Assembly: GCA_035650495.1 (NCBI GenBank)
Contig: DASRHK010000039.1
Location: 1-49,764 of the forward strand
Direction: 5' to 3'
From: DASRHK01 sp035650495
GTDB taxonomy: Bacteria; Pseudomonadota; Gammaproteobacteria; Nevskiales; Nevskiaceae
Length of the DNA stretch: 49,764 nucleotides
In this document: piece by piece, positions 1 to 8,872 of the stretch
Layout: the number at the start of each line of letters is the position of its first letter
Numbering within the stretch: the first letter of the stretch is position 1
Position numbers and translations under genes: made by a program
The notes under the pieces: generated by a model
Told to the model about the DNA's origin: nothing
Seen by the model: the letters and a program-made list of their open reading frames with translations, nothing else
The model's database searches: none

Positions 1-45
1 CCCGGGGAGTGAGCCATCGCAAGGAAGCGGACCGCGGAGCACGCC

Positions 46-2304
46 ATGCGTTCTTTCAATCTCGTCATCGCCGCCACCCTTTCGTCCCTCGCGGCGTGCG
101 GCACCAGCACCGATCCTTCGCTCAGCAGCGGTCCCGTCGTCGGACCCGGTGCCGACGCCGGCGAGATCCACGTGCTGTCGAATCGTCCGGACCTCATCAA
201 TGGCGACGACGCGCTCATCGAGGTGGTTCCATCCAACGCGAAGGCGAGCTACGCGATCGCGCTCAACGGTCACGACATGACGCCGTCGTTCAGGCAGCTC
301 GCCGACGGTCGCATCGTCGGGCTCGTCAACGGGCTTTCGCTCGGCGAGAACACGGTCACCGCGCAGATCGCCGGCGCGACGTCGAGCGTGACCATCGTCA
401 ATCATCCGAACGGCGGCCCGGTGCTCGCGGGTCCGCAGAATGTGCCGTGGCAATGCGAGGACGGCGCGCTCGACGCGCAATGCAACAAGCCGGCCGAGTT
501 CACTTACTTCTACATGCCGACCGGATCGAACCAGGATTTCCAGCCGTACGATCCGGCCAATCCGCCGACCGACGTTGCGACGACGACGACGGACAGCGGC
601 GTCACCGTTCCGTACATCGTGCGTGTCGAAACGGGTTATCAGGATCGCGATCAGTACAAGATCGCAGTGCTGTTCCAGCCCGGACAGGACTGGACCGCCG
701 CGCAGCCGCAGGAGCAGTTCAATCACAAGCTCGTGATCACGCATGGCGCGAGCTGCGACGTCGACTACGCGACGGGCGGCGCGCCCTCCGTGATCAGCTA
801 CAACCCGGCCGATCTGCTCGGCTTGCCGGTGCAACTGCCCTTCAGCTTTTTCGCCGACAGCATGAAGTACGCGCTCGGCGCGGGCTTCGCGGTGATGTCG
901 ACCGCGCTCGACAACAACGGCCACGACTGCGACGTCGTCATCCAGGCCGAGTCGCTGATCATGGCGAAGGAGCATCTGATCGAGCAGTACGGCACGCTGC
1001 GCTACACGATCGGCACCGGCTGCTCCGGCGGATCGCTCGCGCAGCAGTGGATCGCCAACGCGTATCCCGGCATCTATCAGGGCATCCTGCCGACCTGCTC
1101 GTTCCCCGATACCTGGTCCTCCGCGACGCAGGTCATGGACTATCACCTGCTGCGCGCGTATTTCGAGCACCCCAATAATTGGGGCGCCGGCATCGTGTGG
1201 ACGCCGGATCAATGGGCCGACGTCGAGGGCAATCAGCTGCCGGTCGACGCGATCGTCAGCGACATCGGCTTCTTCAACGCGATCGTGCCCACGCATGCGT
1301 GCGGCGGCATCAGCGACGAGCAGCGCTACGACCCGCAGAACAATCCGACCGGCGTGCGCTGCTCGATCGCCGACATGGCAATCAACGTGTTCGGCGCGCG
1401 CGGTCCTTCGGTGTGGTCAGCGGTCGAGCAGCAGCTCGGTCACGGCTTCGCCGGCGTGCCGGTCGACAACGTCGGCGTGCAGTACGGCCTCGCCGCGCTG
1501 CAGGGCCTGCAGATCACGCCGGATCAGTTCGTCGATCTCAACGCCAAGATCGGCGGGCTCGACATCGACATCAATCCGACGGCGAATCGCATCGCGGCGG
1601 ATCATCCCGCGCTCGAGAATGCGTACCGCAGCGGCATGATCAACGTCGGCAACAATCTCGATCAGACCGCGATCATCGACTGCCGCGGCCCCGATCCCGG
1701 CGCGGCACACGATTCGTATCGCGCGTTCGCGATCCGCGCGCGGCTCGATCGCGAGCACGGCAATCACGATAACCAGCTCATCTGGGAAGGTCCCGCGCCG
1801 ATCGTCGGCGACACGCAGTGCAACCAGACGAGCCTGATCGCGATGGATCAGTGGCTCGCGGCAGTCGAGAAGGACACGAGCCCGCGGCCGATCGCGCAGA
1901 AGATCGTCAACGACAAACCCGAAGGTCTCGGCGATCAGTGCTGGGATGGACTCGGCGACTTCATCGCCGACGGCCTGTGCCCGCAGCCGATCGTTCCGGT
2001 GTACGGCACGCCGCGCACGGTCGCCGGCGACGCGCTCACCACCGACACGAACAAGTGCCAGCTGAAGCCGATCGACACGGCCGACTACGGACTGCTCGGG
2101 CTTGCGTTCACCGACGCGCAGCTGGCGACGCTCGCGCAGGTGTTCCCGGATGGCGTGTGCGACTACAGCAAGCCCGCGGTTGCCTTCGGCCCGACCGTCG
2201 CGTGGCTCACCTATCAGGATGCGAGCGGCGCGGTGATCACCGGCGGACAGCCGCTGCCAGCGATGCCGCTGGCAGCGGGCTGGGTGAGCCCGGCGTTTCG
2301 CTGA
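46..2304 (+). CDS. DUF6351 family lipoprotein, putative secreted hydrolase
   Basis: The 752-residue product opens with a lipoprotein signal peptide (MRSFNLVIAATLSSLAAC; lipobox LAAC with Cys18). It matches my memory of the DUF6351 family, large exported proteins of unknown activity. A GTGCSGGSLAQQ stretch around residues 323-334 places Ser327 in a Gly-Cys-Ser-Gly-Gly nucleophile-elbow-like context, so an alpha/beta-hydrolase-type esterase activity is possible but is inference. Many cysteines follow (CEDG, SCDVD, HDCD, PTCSF, HACGG), which fits disulfides in an exported protein. The ATG at 46 has GGAG seven bases upstream. The gene stands alone and converges on the DUF805 gene with 4 bases between their stops. 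Substrate unknown. Confidence 0.75.
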   Translation: MRSFNLVIAATLSSLAACGTSTDPSLSSGPVVGPGADAGEIHVLSNRPDLINGDDALIEVVPSNAKASYAIALNGHDMTPSFRQLADGRIVGLVNGLSLGENTVTAQIAGATSSVTIVNHPNGGPVLAGPQNVPWQCEDGALDAQCNKPAEFTYFYMPTGSNQDFQPYDPANPPTDVATTTTDSGVTVPYIVRVETGYQDRDQYKIAVLFQPGQDWTAAQPQEQFNHKLVITHGASCDVDYATGGAPSVISYNPADLLGLPVQLPFSFFADSMKYALGAGFAVMSTALDNNGHDCDVVIQAESLIMAKEHLIEQYGTLRYTIGTGCSGGSLAQQWIANAYPGIYQGILPTCSFPDTWSSATQVMDYHLLRAYFEHPNNWGAGIVWTPDQWADVEGNQLPVDAIVSDIGFFNAIVPTHACGGISDEQRYDPQNNPTGVRCSIADMAINVFGARGPSVWSAVEQQLGHGFAGVPVDNVGVQYGLAALQGLQITPDQFVDLNAKIGGLDIDINPTANRIAADHPALENAYRSGMINVGNNLDQTAIIDCRGPDPGAAHDSYRAFAIRARLDREHGNHDNQLIWEGPAPIVGDTQCNQTSLIAMDQWLAAVEKDTSPRPIAQKIVNDKPEGLGDQCWDGLGDFIADGLCPQPIVPVYGTPRTVAGDALTTDTNKCQLKPIDTADYGLLGLAFTDAQLATLAQVFPDGVCDYSKPAVAFGPTVAWLTYQDASGAVITGGQPLPAMPLAAGWVSPAFR

Positions 2305-2308
2305 AGCC

Positions 2309-2695
2309 CTAAGCTGCTGCCGCCGGCGGCGCCGGAGGCGGCACCGATCCGCGCGGATCCGGGCCGTACTGGTTCTGGCCCTTGTCGCCGTCCTGCACCC
2401 AGAACACGATCATGATGATCAGGCCGATGAGCGGGATGAGCAGCAGCAGCTGCAGCCAGCCGGACTTGTTGGTGTCGTGCAGGCGCCGCGCGCCGACCGC
2501 GAGCCCCGGGATCAGCACCGCCAGCGCATAGATCGCCCGCAGGATCCACAGGTGCGTGATGATCGCGACGACGGCGATGCCCAGCGAGACCAGGAAGTTG
2601 ACCAGCACGAACATCCAGAACTCCTCGCGATGCGCCCGGCCGTCGAACTGCGCATAGCGGTTCTTGAGGATGTCCACATACCAGTTCCAATTCAT
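2309..2695 (-). CDS. DUF805 family inner-membrane protein
   Basis: This 128-residue protein has the DUF805 (YhaH/YhaI-like) pattern: an N-terminal MNWNWYVDILKNRYAQFDGRA segment whose aromatic and R-A-x-R-x-E-F/Y-W signature is typical, then hydrophobic helices at about residues 26-47, 50-68 and 80-98, and the conserved loop ARRLHDTNKSGW between helices two and three. The C-terminus is a short hydrophilic tail rich in Pro and Ala (residues 110-128). Function in this family is unknown. It is transcribed alone toward the end of the upstream lipoprotein gene. The ATG at 2695 is preceded by a GGGGA Shine-Dalgarno-like stretch. Confidence 0.88.
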   Translation of the reverse strand: MNWNWYVDILKNRYAQFDGRAHREEFWMFVLVNFLVSLGIAVVAIITHLWILRAIYALAVLIPGLAVGARRLHDTNKSGWLQLLLLIPLIGLIIMIVFWVQDGDKGQNQYGPDPRGSVPPPAPPAAAA

Positions 2696-2835
2696 GTCGC
2701 TCCCCTTTCGTTTTGTGCAGCAGAAGCCATGAGAGTAAACCTCTGTAGAGAATTCTTCACGCTGCCGATGCAGAGCCTTGCGGCGATGACAAGATTCCCG
2801 CGCCGCACATCGCGCATGCCAGGGAGATCACTGCA

Positions 2836-3291
2836 GTGGACACGCTGGTTCAGCTTCAAGCCAAGGACTTCATCACCGTTTCGCGCCCGTACCTCACCGC
2901 CGCGAGCCGGCCGCTGACGGAGTACGAGCTGTCTTCGCGCCGTCTCGACGGCCTGCCGCTGACCGATCCGATCGATCCGGCCCAGTTCATCGGCGACGAC
3001 GAGAAGCTGCACCCGCGCTACGAGTCGAAGCTCGGCGACGGCAAGTTCAAGATCCGCGCGACGCTGATCACGGTGAACCGGCCGAAGCACGGCAGCTGGT
3101 ACGAGCTGCGCATCGGCACGCGCTATCGCTTCACCTATCGCAGCGTCCGCGCCGCGATCCGCGCGTTCAAGTCGCTCAGCGCCGACAACCTGCAGCCCTA
3201 CGGCTGGACGTCGAACAACGGCATCCCGCCCGCGAGCGGCAACGTGCTCGCCGGCTTCGGCAAGCTGTTCGGGATCAGCGCACCCGCGTGA
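2836..3291 (+). CDS. unrecognised 151-residue soluble protein
   Basis: I do not recognise this protein. It starts at a GTG, with AGGGAG nine bases upstream. It is charged and soluble, with no signal peptide or membrane segment. The middle (residues 63-105) reads like alternating beta strands (KFKIRATLITV, SWYELRIG, RYRFTYRSV) followed by a helix (RAAIRAFKSL), so a small alpha/beta fold is likely. The C-terminus is Gly-rich with a final hydrophobic segment. Coding is supported by codon use like that of the neighbours and by the lack of any better frame. It lies alone between DUF805 (divergent, 140-base gap) and the metallophosphoesterase gene, 17 bases downstream. Confidence 0.6.
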   Translation: MDTLVQLQAKDFITVSRPYLTAASRPLTEYELSSRRLDGLPLTDPIDPAQFIGDDEKLHPRYESKLGDGKFKIRATLITVNRPKHGSWYELRIGTRYRFTYRSVRAAIRAFKSLSADNLQPYGWTSNNGIPPASGNVLAGFGKLFGISAPA

Positions 3292-3308
3292 GAACATAGG
3301 CGCCTCTT

Positions 3309-4427
<1,119 letters not shown>

Positions 4428-4460
4428 CGACCGCTCGCGGGCGCGATTCGACCGTTCGCC
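4428..4460 (+). promoter_or_regulatory. putative LytTR-type direct-repeat binding site upstream of the kinase gene
   Basis: Two 12-base direct repeats, CGACCGCTCGCG (4428-4439) and CGACCGTTCGCC (4449-4460), start 21 bp apart, two helical turns. LytTR regulators such as AlgR bind CCGTTCGTC-like sequences as direct repeats with this period. The site ends 30 bases before a -10 box TAGAAT (4491-4496). The same arrangement recurs at 6331-6363. Confidence 0.6.
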
Positions 4461-4490
4461 ACGAACGGGGCCGCCCTCGAAGCCGCGCCG

Positions 4491-4496
4491 TAGAAT
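4491..4496 (+). promoter_or_regulatory. -10 box of the kinase-regulator operon
   Basis: TAGAAT lies six bases before the ATG at 4503, so the expected transcription start falls on or next to the start codon and the mRNA would be leaderless. The -35 region is poor, which fits activation from the repeat pair upstream. Confidence 0.5.
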
Positions 4497-4502
4497 CGCG
4501 CG

Positions 4503-5621
4503 ATGAAGCAGTCGCTGCCGCCGCCACCACCACCGCCAGGGTCCGCGCGCGCGTACTGGATCTGTCAGTGCGCGGGCTGGTACGGGTATGCGGCGATCAT
4601 GTCGTCGATCCTGATCGTGCTGCATGTCCGGCCGCTGGGGCTCGCGATCTCCGGCTCGGAGATCGAGCTCCCGCCGTTGCCCCGCGCGATCTTCGAGCTG
4701 TTCGGACTCGGCACCATCGGCATCGGCGTCACCCATCTGATGCGTGCCTACATGCGTCGTCAGCGCTGGGACATGCTGCCGATCTGGCCGCTGTCGCTGC
4801 GCGTCCTCGTCGCCGGATTCCTGATCAGCCCCGCCCTTGCCATCCCGCAGGAATTCATGTCGGTGTCGTGGCTCACGCAGCTGCCGCCCGGGACGTCCGA
4901 GTGGATGGTGCTCCTGCAGAAAATGGTCAACTGGGCCGCGCTGTTCTGGATCTGGATGGCGATCTACTTCGTCGCGCTCGAAGGCCGCAAGCGCCGCTAC
5001 GCCGAGCTGCGACAGTCCGAGCTCGCTCGCGAGCTCCAAGCCGCGCAGCTGCGCCTGCTGAAGGCGCAGGTCAATCCGCACTTCCTGTTCAACTCGCTCA
5101 ACTCCGTGCGCGCGCTGATCGCCGAAGACACCAACGCCGCGATCCGCGCCGTGACACAGCTGGCGCGCACGCTGCGCTATTCGCTCGCATCCGGCGATCC
5201 ACCGGAGTTCGTCACGCTGGATCAGGAGCTGGAGACCGTCGCCGACTATCTCGAGCTCGAAGGCTTGCGCCTCGGCGAGCGTTTGCGCATCGAGCACGAC
5301 ATCGACGACGACGCCCTGCCGGTGCGCATCCCGGTGATGCTCGTGCAGACGCTCGCGGAGAACGCGATCAAGCACGGCATCGCCGAATTGCCCGAAGGCG
5401 GCGCGCTGCGCATGTCCGCGCGCGTGCGCGACGGCTCGTTGCGCCTCGAGATCGAGAATCCGCGACCTCGCAACGCCGGCCCGCGCGACGGCGAAGGCGT
5501 CGGCTTGCGCAACGGCAGCGAGCGTCTGCGCCTGCTGTTCGGCGACGACGCGTCGCTCGATCTCGATCTCTCGGCGCCCGATCGCGCCATCGCGCGGCTT
5601 CGCGTGCCGGTGGGCCGATGA
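4503..5621 (+). CDS. LytS/YehU-type sensor histidine kinase
   Basis: This 372-residue kinase has an N-terminal run of Pro (residues 6-12), then four hydrophobic segments (about 18-42, 60-80, 95-118 and 140-160), a coiled linker and a His_kinase (PF06580) domain with the phospho-acceptor motif QVNPHFLFNSLN (His193). An HATPase domain follows, with ENAIKHG as the N-box and GEGVGLRNGSERL as the G-box. It would sense an envelope signal and phosphorylate the LytTR regulator encoded next, whose ATG overlaps this stop (ATGA). The usual ligand-binding periplasmic domain is absent, so sensing is probably through the membrane helices. The repeats at 4428-4460 suggest autoregulation. Confidence 0.9.
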   Translation: MKQSLPPPPPPPGSARAYWICQCAGWYGYAAIMSSILIVLHVRPLGLAISGSEIELPPLPRAIFELFGLGTIGIGVTHLMRAYMRRQRWDMLPIWPLSLRVLVAGFLISPALAIPQEFMSVSWLTQLPPGTSEWMVLLQKMVNWAALFWIWMAIYFVALEGRKRRYAELRQSELARELQAAQLRLLKAQVNPHFLFNSLNSVRALIAEDTNAAIRAVTQLARTLRYSLASGDPPEFVTLDQELETVADYLELEGLRLGERLRIEHDIDDDALPVRIPVMLVQTLAENAIKHGIAELPEGGALRMSARVRDGSLRLEIENPRPRNAGPRDGEGVGLRNGSERLRLLFGDDASLDLDLSAPDRAIARLRVPVGR

Positions 5622-6328
5622 GAGCGTTGATCGTCGACGACGAGCCACTCGCGCGCCGCGAGCTCAAGCGGATGCTCGCCGACTTCGCGTGGATCGAGGT
5701 CGTCGGCGAAGCGGCGAACATCGACGAGGCGCAGAAGCGAATCGAGGAGCTCTCGCCCGAGCTCGTGTTCCTCGACATCAAGATGCCGGGCGGATCGGGC
5801 TTCGATCTGCTCGAACGGCTCGAGCAGGTGCCGCAGGTGATCTTCACCACCGCCTACGATCAGCACGCGGTGAAAGCATTCGAAGTGAACGCGCTCGACT
5901 ATCTCCTGAAGCCGATCGAGCCCGAGCGCCTCGCGGCCGCGATCGCGCGCGCACGCAGGCGCGTCGACGAGCCGTCGCAGCCGCGCAGCAGCGAGCCCGC
6001 GCTCGATCAGCTGTTCGTGCGCGACGGCCCGCGCTGCTGGTTCGTGCCGCTCGCCGACGTGAGCCTGCTCACCGCCGACGGCAACTACGTGCGGCTGCTG
6101 TGGGGCACGCGCCAGCCGCTGCTCGGACGCCCGCTCACCGCAATCGAGCAGCGGCTCGATCCGAAGCAGTTCTTCCGCGCCAATCGCAAGCAGATCTTCA
6201 ACCTCGCGTTCGTCGAGCGCGTCGAGCTCGGCATCGGCGGCCGGCTGCACGTGCAATTGCGCGGCGGTCCCGAGGTCGAGATCTCGCGCCGCCAGGCGCG
6301 GCTGTTCCGCCAGCAGACCACCGTCTAG
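5618..6328 (+). CDS. LytR/AlgR-type response regulator (REC-LytTR)
   Basis: The 236-residue protein begins MRALIVDDEPLARREL, with the phospho-acceptor Asp53 in LVFLDIKMPG, a TTAYDQ switch motif and Lys in LLKPIEP. The second half (about residues 130-236) is a LytTR DNA-binding domain (LLTADGNYVRLLW, FFRANRKQIFNL, EISRRQARLFRQ). The start was set at the ATG at 5618, which overlaps the kinase stop by four bases, because the receiver fold begins there; the frame stays open far upstream without meaning. Paired LytTR-like direct repeats lie before the kinase gene and just after this gene's stop, so it probably controls its own operon and the lipoprotein gene at 6433. Confidence 0.92.
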   Translation: MRALIVDDEPLARRELKRMLADFAWIEVVGEAANIDEAQKRIEELSPELVFLDIKMPGGSGFDLLERLEQVPQVIFTTAYDQHAVKAFEVNALDYLLKPIEPERLAAAIARARRRVDEPSQPRSSEPALDQLFVRDGPRCWFVPLADVSLLTADGNYVRLLWGTRQPLLGRPLTAIEQRLDPKQFFRANRKQIFNLAFVERVELGIGGRLHVQLRGGPEVEISRRQARLFRQQTTV

Positions 6329-6330
6329 CG

Positions 6331-6363
6331 CGGCCGCTCGCGAGCCGCTTCCGACCGCTCGAC
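6331..6363 (+). promoter_or_regulatory. second putative LytTR-type direct-repeat site, upstream of the small lipoprotein gene
   Basis: CGGCCGCTCGCG (6331-6342) and CGACCGCTCGAC (6352-6363) are direct repeats starting 21 bp apart and match the pair at 4428-4460. The site ends 31 bases before a -10-like TAGTCT (6395-6400); the intervening -35 position (6372-6377, TCGGAG) is weak, as expected for an activated promoter. Confidence 0.6.
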
Positions 6364-6394
6364 ATTCTTTTTCGGAGCGAGCGATCAAGCCTCC

Positions 6395-6400
6395 TAGTCT
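6395..6400 (+). promoter_or_regulatory. -10 box candidate of the small lipoprotein gene
   Basis: TAGTCT at the same distance from the repeat pair as TAGAAT in the kinase promoter. The leader would be about 26 nt and contains the ribosome binding site GGAGGAGAA before the ATG at 6433. Confidence 0.4.
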
Positions 6401-6432
6401 TCTCCGCATCGAATCCGTGGCGGAGGAGAATC

Positions 6433-6675
6433 ATGACCAGGCGCTTCATCATCGTTTGCGCGTTGCTCGCGCTCGCGGGTTGCGCGATGGATCCCGCGGG
6501 GCGCGGTCCGTCGCTGGCCGCCGGCGGCGATCGTCCGGTCTCGCCGCCGGCGCATTGCGATCGCATCAAGGTCGTGTGCATGGACCTCACCGTTCCCGGC
6601 GCCGCGTTGAGGGTGCTTCCGTTGCCGACGGTGACGCTGCCGGCTGTGCCGAATCTCCTGACGCTGCCGCGCTGA
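6433..6675 (+). CDS. small lipoprotein, probable LytTR regulon member
   Basis: The 80-residue product has a clear lipoprotein signal peptide, MTRRFIIVCALLALAGC, with Cys17 in a LAGC lipobox, after a strong GGAGGAG ribosome binding site. The mature part is short, with a Cys pair (HCDRIKVVC) and a Pro/Leu-rich, otherwise featureless C-terminus. I recognise no family. The start was chosen at the ATG that gives the signal peptide; the frame is open further upstream inside the regulator gene without support. The direct repeats upstream suggest that the adjacent LytS/LytR pair controls it, perhaps as the output of an envelope-stress response (inference). Confidence 0.75.
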   Translation: MTRRFIIVCALLALAGCAMDPAGRGPSLAAGGDRPVSPPAHCDRIKVVCMDLTVPGAALRVLPLPTVTLPAVPNLLTLPR

Positions 6676-6694
6676 TCAGCGCAGAATCCAAGCC

Positions 6695-8173
6695 GTGAGA
6701 CTCCGCGGCTTCGATCCCCGACGACGGCACCTGCTCCGGCTTCTCGCCGGCGCCGGTGCGTCGCTGGCGCTGCCGGGCTGCAGGTCTTCCGGCGCGAGCG
6801 GCGTCGCGGGGCCGGTCGGTCGCGTCGTCATCATCGGTGCCGGCATGGCCGGACTCACCGCCGCGAATGCGCTGCGCAACGCCGGCGTCGACAGCGTGAT
6901 CCTCGAAGCGCGCGATCGCATCGGCGGACGATTGTGGACACGCGACGTCGGCGGACTCGCGGTCGACTTCGGCGGCAGCTGGATCCACGATCCGCAGGGC
7001 AATCCGATGAGCGACTTCGCCGACCGCTGCGGCGTGTCGCGCACGCCGGTCGATCCAACCAGCGACATCGCGTCGATCTACGCGTACGACGAGCGCACCG
7101 GGCCGCTGCTCACGCCGGAGATCCTGCATGCGTTCGCCGGCTACGAAGGCTTCGAGGAAACCGCGGGCACCTGGCTGCGCCAAGTCGGCAACGATGCGTC
7201 GATGAAGGACGGCATCGAGGCGTACTACACAACGGTCGGCACCGCGATGCTGCCCGATCAGCGTCGTCGCGCCGAGCACGTGACCCGCTACGTCCACGAA
7301 ACCTTCGACGCCGCCGACTGGGACGCGGTCTCGCTCTACTACGACGTGAACTCGCCGATCGACAGCTACGGTGGCAGCGAATTCGGCGACTTCCCGAATG
7401 GCGGCTACATCCAGCTCGTGAATGCGATGGCCGGACGCTCCGACATCCGGCTCGGGCATCGCGTCACGCGCATCGCCTATGACGCCGACGGCGTGCACGT
7501 CGACGTCGACATGCCCACCGGCGCGCAGCGCTTCGAGGGTACGCACGCGATCGTCACGCTGCCGCTCGGCGTGCTGAAGGCCGGCGACGTCGTGTTCGAT
7601 CCGCCGTTGCCCGACGGCAAGCTCGGCGCGATCCAGCGCGTCGGCTACGGGCACTTCGAGAAAGTCGCGCTGCGCTTCGATCGCGCGTTCTGGGAGGACG
7701 GCACGCCGCAGCGCTCGCATTTCTATTTCGTTTCGGCGAACGACGAGCTGCCGATGGAATTCCCGTTCTTCCTCGATCTGCAGAAGTCGTTCACTCAACC
7801 GGTGCTGATCGGACTGACGTCCGCCTTGTTCGCCGAGCACTTCGTCACGCTCACGCAGGACCAGATCGCGGCGCGCGTGCTCGAGATCCTGCGCGAAGCC
7901 TACGGCAGCAGCGTCCCCGATCCGACGCACGTCATGACGTCGGCGTGGGGCGTGGATCCGTTCTCGCACGGCTCGTACTCCTATCTCGCCGTCGGCTCGA
8001 CGCCGGAGGACATGGACGCGCTCGGCGAGCCGATCGGCGATCGCGTGCTGTTCTGCGGCGAAGCGACCTACAAGGCGCGCTACGGTTACGCCGACGGTGC
8101 GTTGTCGTCGGCGTTGCGGGAAGTGAATCGGCTGCTCGGCACGGACAACGCTTCGGTCACGCCGAACGGCTGA
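6695..8173 (+). CDS. exported flavin-containing amine oxidase
   Basis: The 492-residue protein carries an N-terminal dinucleotide-binding motif VVIIGAGMAGLTAAN, the EARDRIGGRLWT flavin-binding continuation and the C-terminal FAD motif GEATYKARYGYADGA, all diagnostic of monoamine-oxidase/polyamine-oxidase-like flavoenzymes. It starts at GTG 6695. The leader, with RRRHLLRLL then a hydrophobic stretch ending LPGC, looks like a Tat signal with a lipobox, so the folded FAD enzyme is probably exported and lipid-anchored (inference). The substrate cannot be named. It follows the small lipoprotein gene by 19 bases and meets the response-regulator gene end to end. Confidence 0.87.
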   Translation: MRLRGFDPRRRHLLRLLAGAGASLALPGCRSSGASGVAGPVGRVVIIGAGMAGLTAANALRNAGVDSVILEARDRIGGRLWTRDVGGLAVDFGGSWIHDPQGNPMSDFADRCGVSRTPVDPTSDIASIYAYDERTGPLLTPEILHAFAGYEGFEETAGTWLRQVGNDASMKDGIEAYYTTVGTAMLPDQRRRAEHVTRYVHETFDAADWDAVSLYYDVNSPIDSYGGSEFGDFPNGGYIQLVNAMAGRSDIRLGHRVTRIAYDADGVHVDVDMPTGAQRFEGTHAIVTLPLGVLKAGDVVFDPPLPDGKLGAIQRVGYGHFEKVALRFDRAFWEDGTPQRSHFYFVSANDELPMEFPFFLDLQKSFTQPVLIGLTSALFAEHFVTLTQDQIAARVLEILREAYGSSVPDPTHVMTSAWGVDPFSHGSYSYLAVGSTPEDMDALGEPIGDRVLFCGEATYKARYGYADGALSSALREVNRLLGTDNASVTPNG

Positions 8174-8872
8174 TCAGCTTTCCAGCGCCGCAGTCTCCAG
8201 CGCATAGCCGACCCCGTAGACGCTCCGGACCGGATCGGCGTCGCCGAGCGCCTCGCGCAGCTTGCGGCGAAGGTTCTTGATGTGACCGTCGATGTTGCGC
8301 TCGTAGCCGGCGAAGTCGGTCCCCTTCGCCCGCTCCAGCAGTTGTCCGCGCGACCATACGCGATGCGGCTGCTCGGTCATCGCCGCGAGCAGCGCGAACT
8401 CGATCGGCGTGAGCGGGATCTCCTCGCCGCGCACGCGTGCGACGTGCGCTGCGCGGTCGACCTCGAGCACGCCGAGCGTCAGGCGCGCGCCGGTCGGCGC
8501 CTTCGGCTGCAGTCGACGCAGGATCGCCTTGGCGCGCGCGACGATCTCGCGCGGGCTGAACGGCTTGCACACGTAGTCGTCGGCGCCGAGCTCGAGCCCG
8601 ATCAGCCGATCGACTTCGTCGACGCGCGCGGTGAGCATGAGGATCGCGGGCGACGGCTCGTGCGCTCGCAACGCGCGACAGACTTCGAGTCCGTCCTTGC
8701 CGGGCAGCTGCAGATCGAGCACGACGAGATCGGGGCGCTTGCGCAGCACGAAGGCCTCGACGTCGTCGCCGCGATGGAGCACGTCCGCGCGCATGCCGGC
8801 GTGCACGAAGTAGTCGCGCAGCAGCTCTGCGATCTTCACTTCGTCGTCGACGATGAGGATCGAGTCGCTCAT
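8174..8872 (-). CDS. OmpR-family response regulator (BaeR-like)
   Basis: A 232-residue regulator with a receiver domain (IVDDE, Asp53 in LVVLDLQLPG, Lys in YVCKPFSPRE) and a C-terminal winged-helix Trans_reg_C domain (LTPIEFALLAAM, RAKGTDFAGYERNIDGHIKNLRRKL). The sequence resembles BaeR/RstA-class regulators. Its ATG overlaps the stop of the sensor-kinase gene by four bases, so the two are translationally coupled. Direct 11-bp repeats at 10324-10345, between the kinase and the cytochrome peroxidase gene, are a plausible target. The gene ends directly at the convergent amine oxidase stop. Confidence 0.92.
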   Translation of the reverse strand: MSDSILIVDDEVKIAELLRDYFVHAGMRADVLHRGDDVEAFVLRKRPDLVVLDLQLPGKDGLEVCRALRAHEPSPAILMLTARVDEVDRLIGLELGADDYVCKPFSPREIVARAKAILRRLQPKAPTGARLTLGVLEVDRAAHVARVRGEEIPLTPIEFALLAAMTEQPHRVWSRGQLLERAKGTDFAGYERNIDGHIKNLRRKLREALGDADPVRSVYGVGYALETAALES

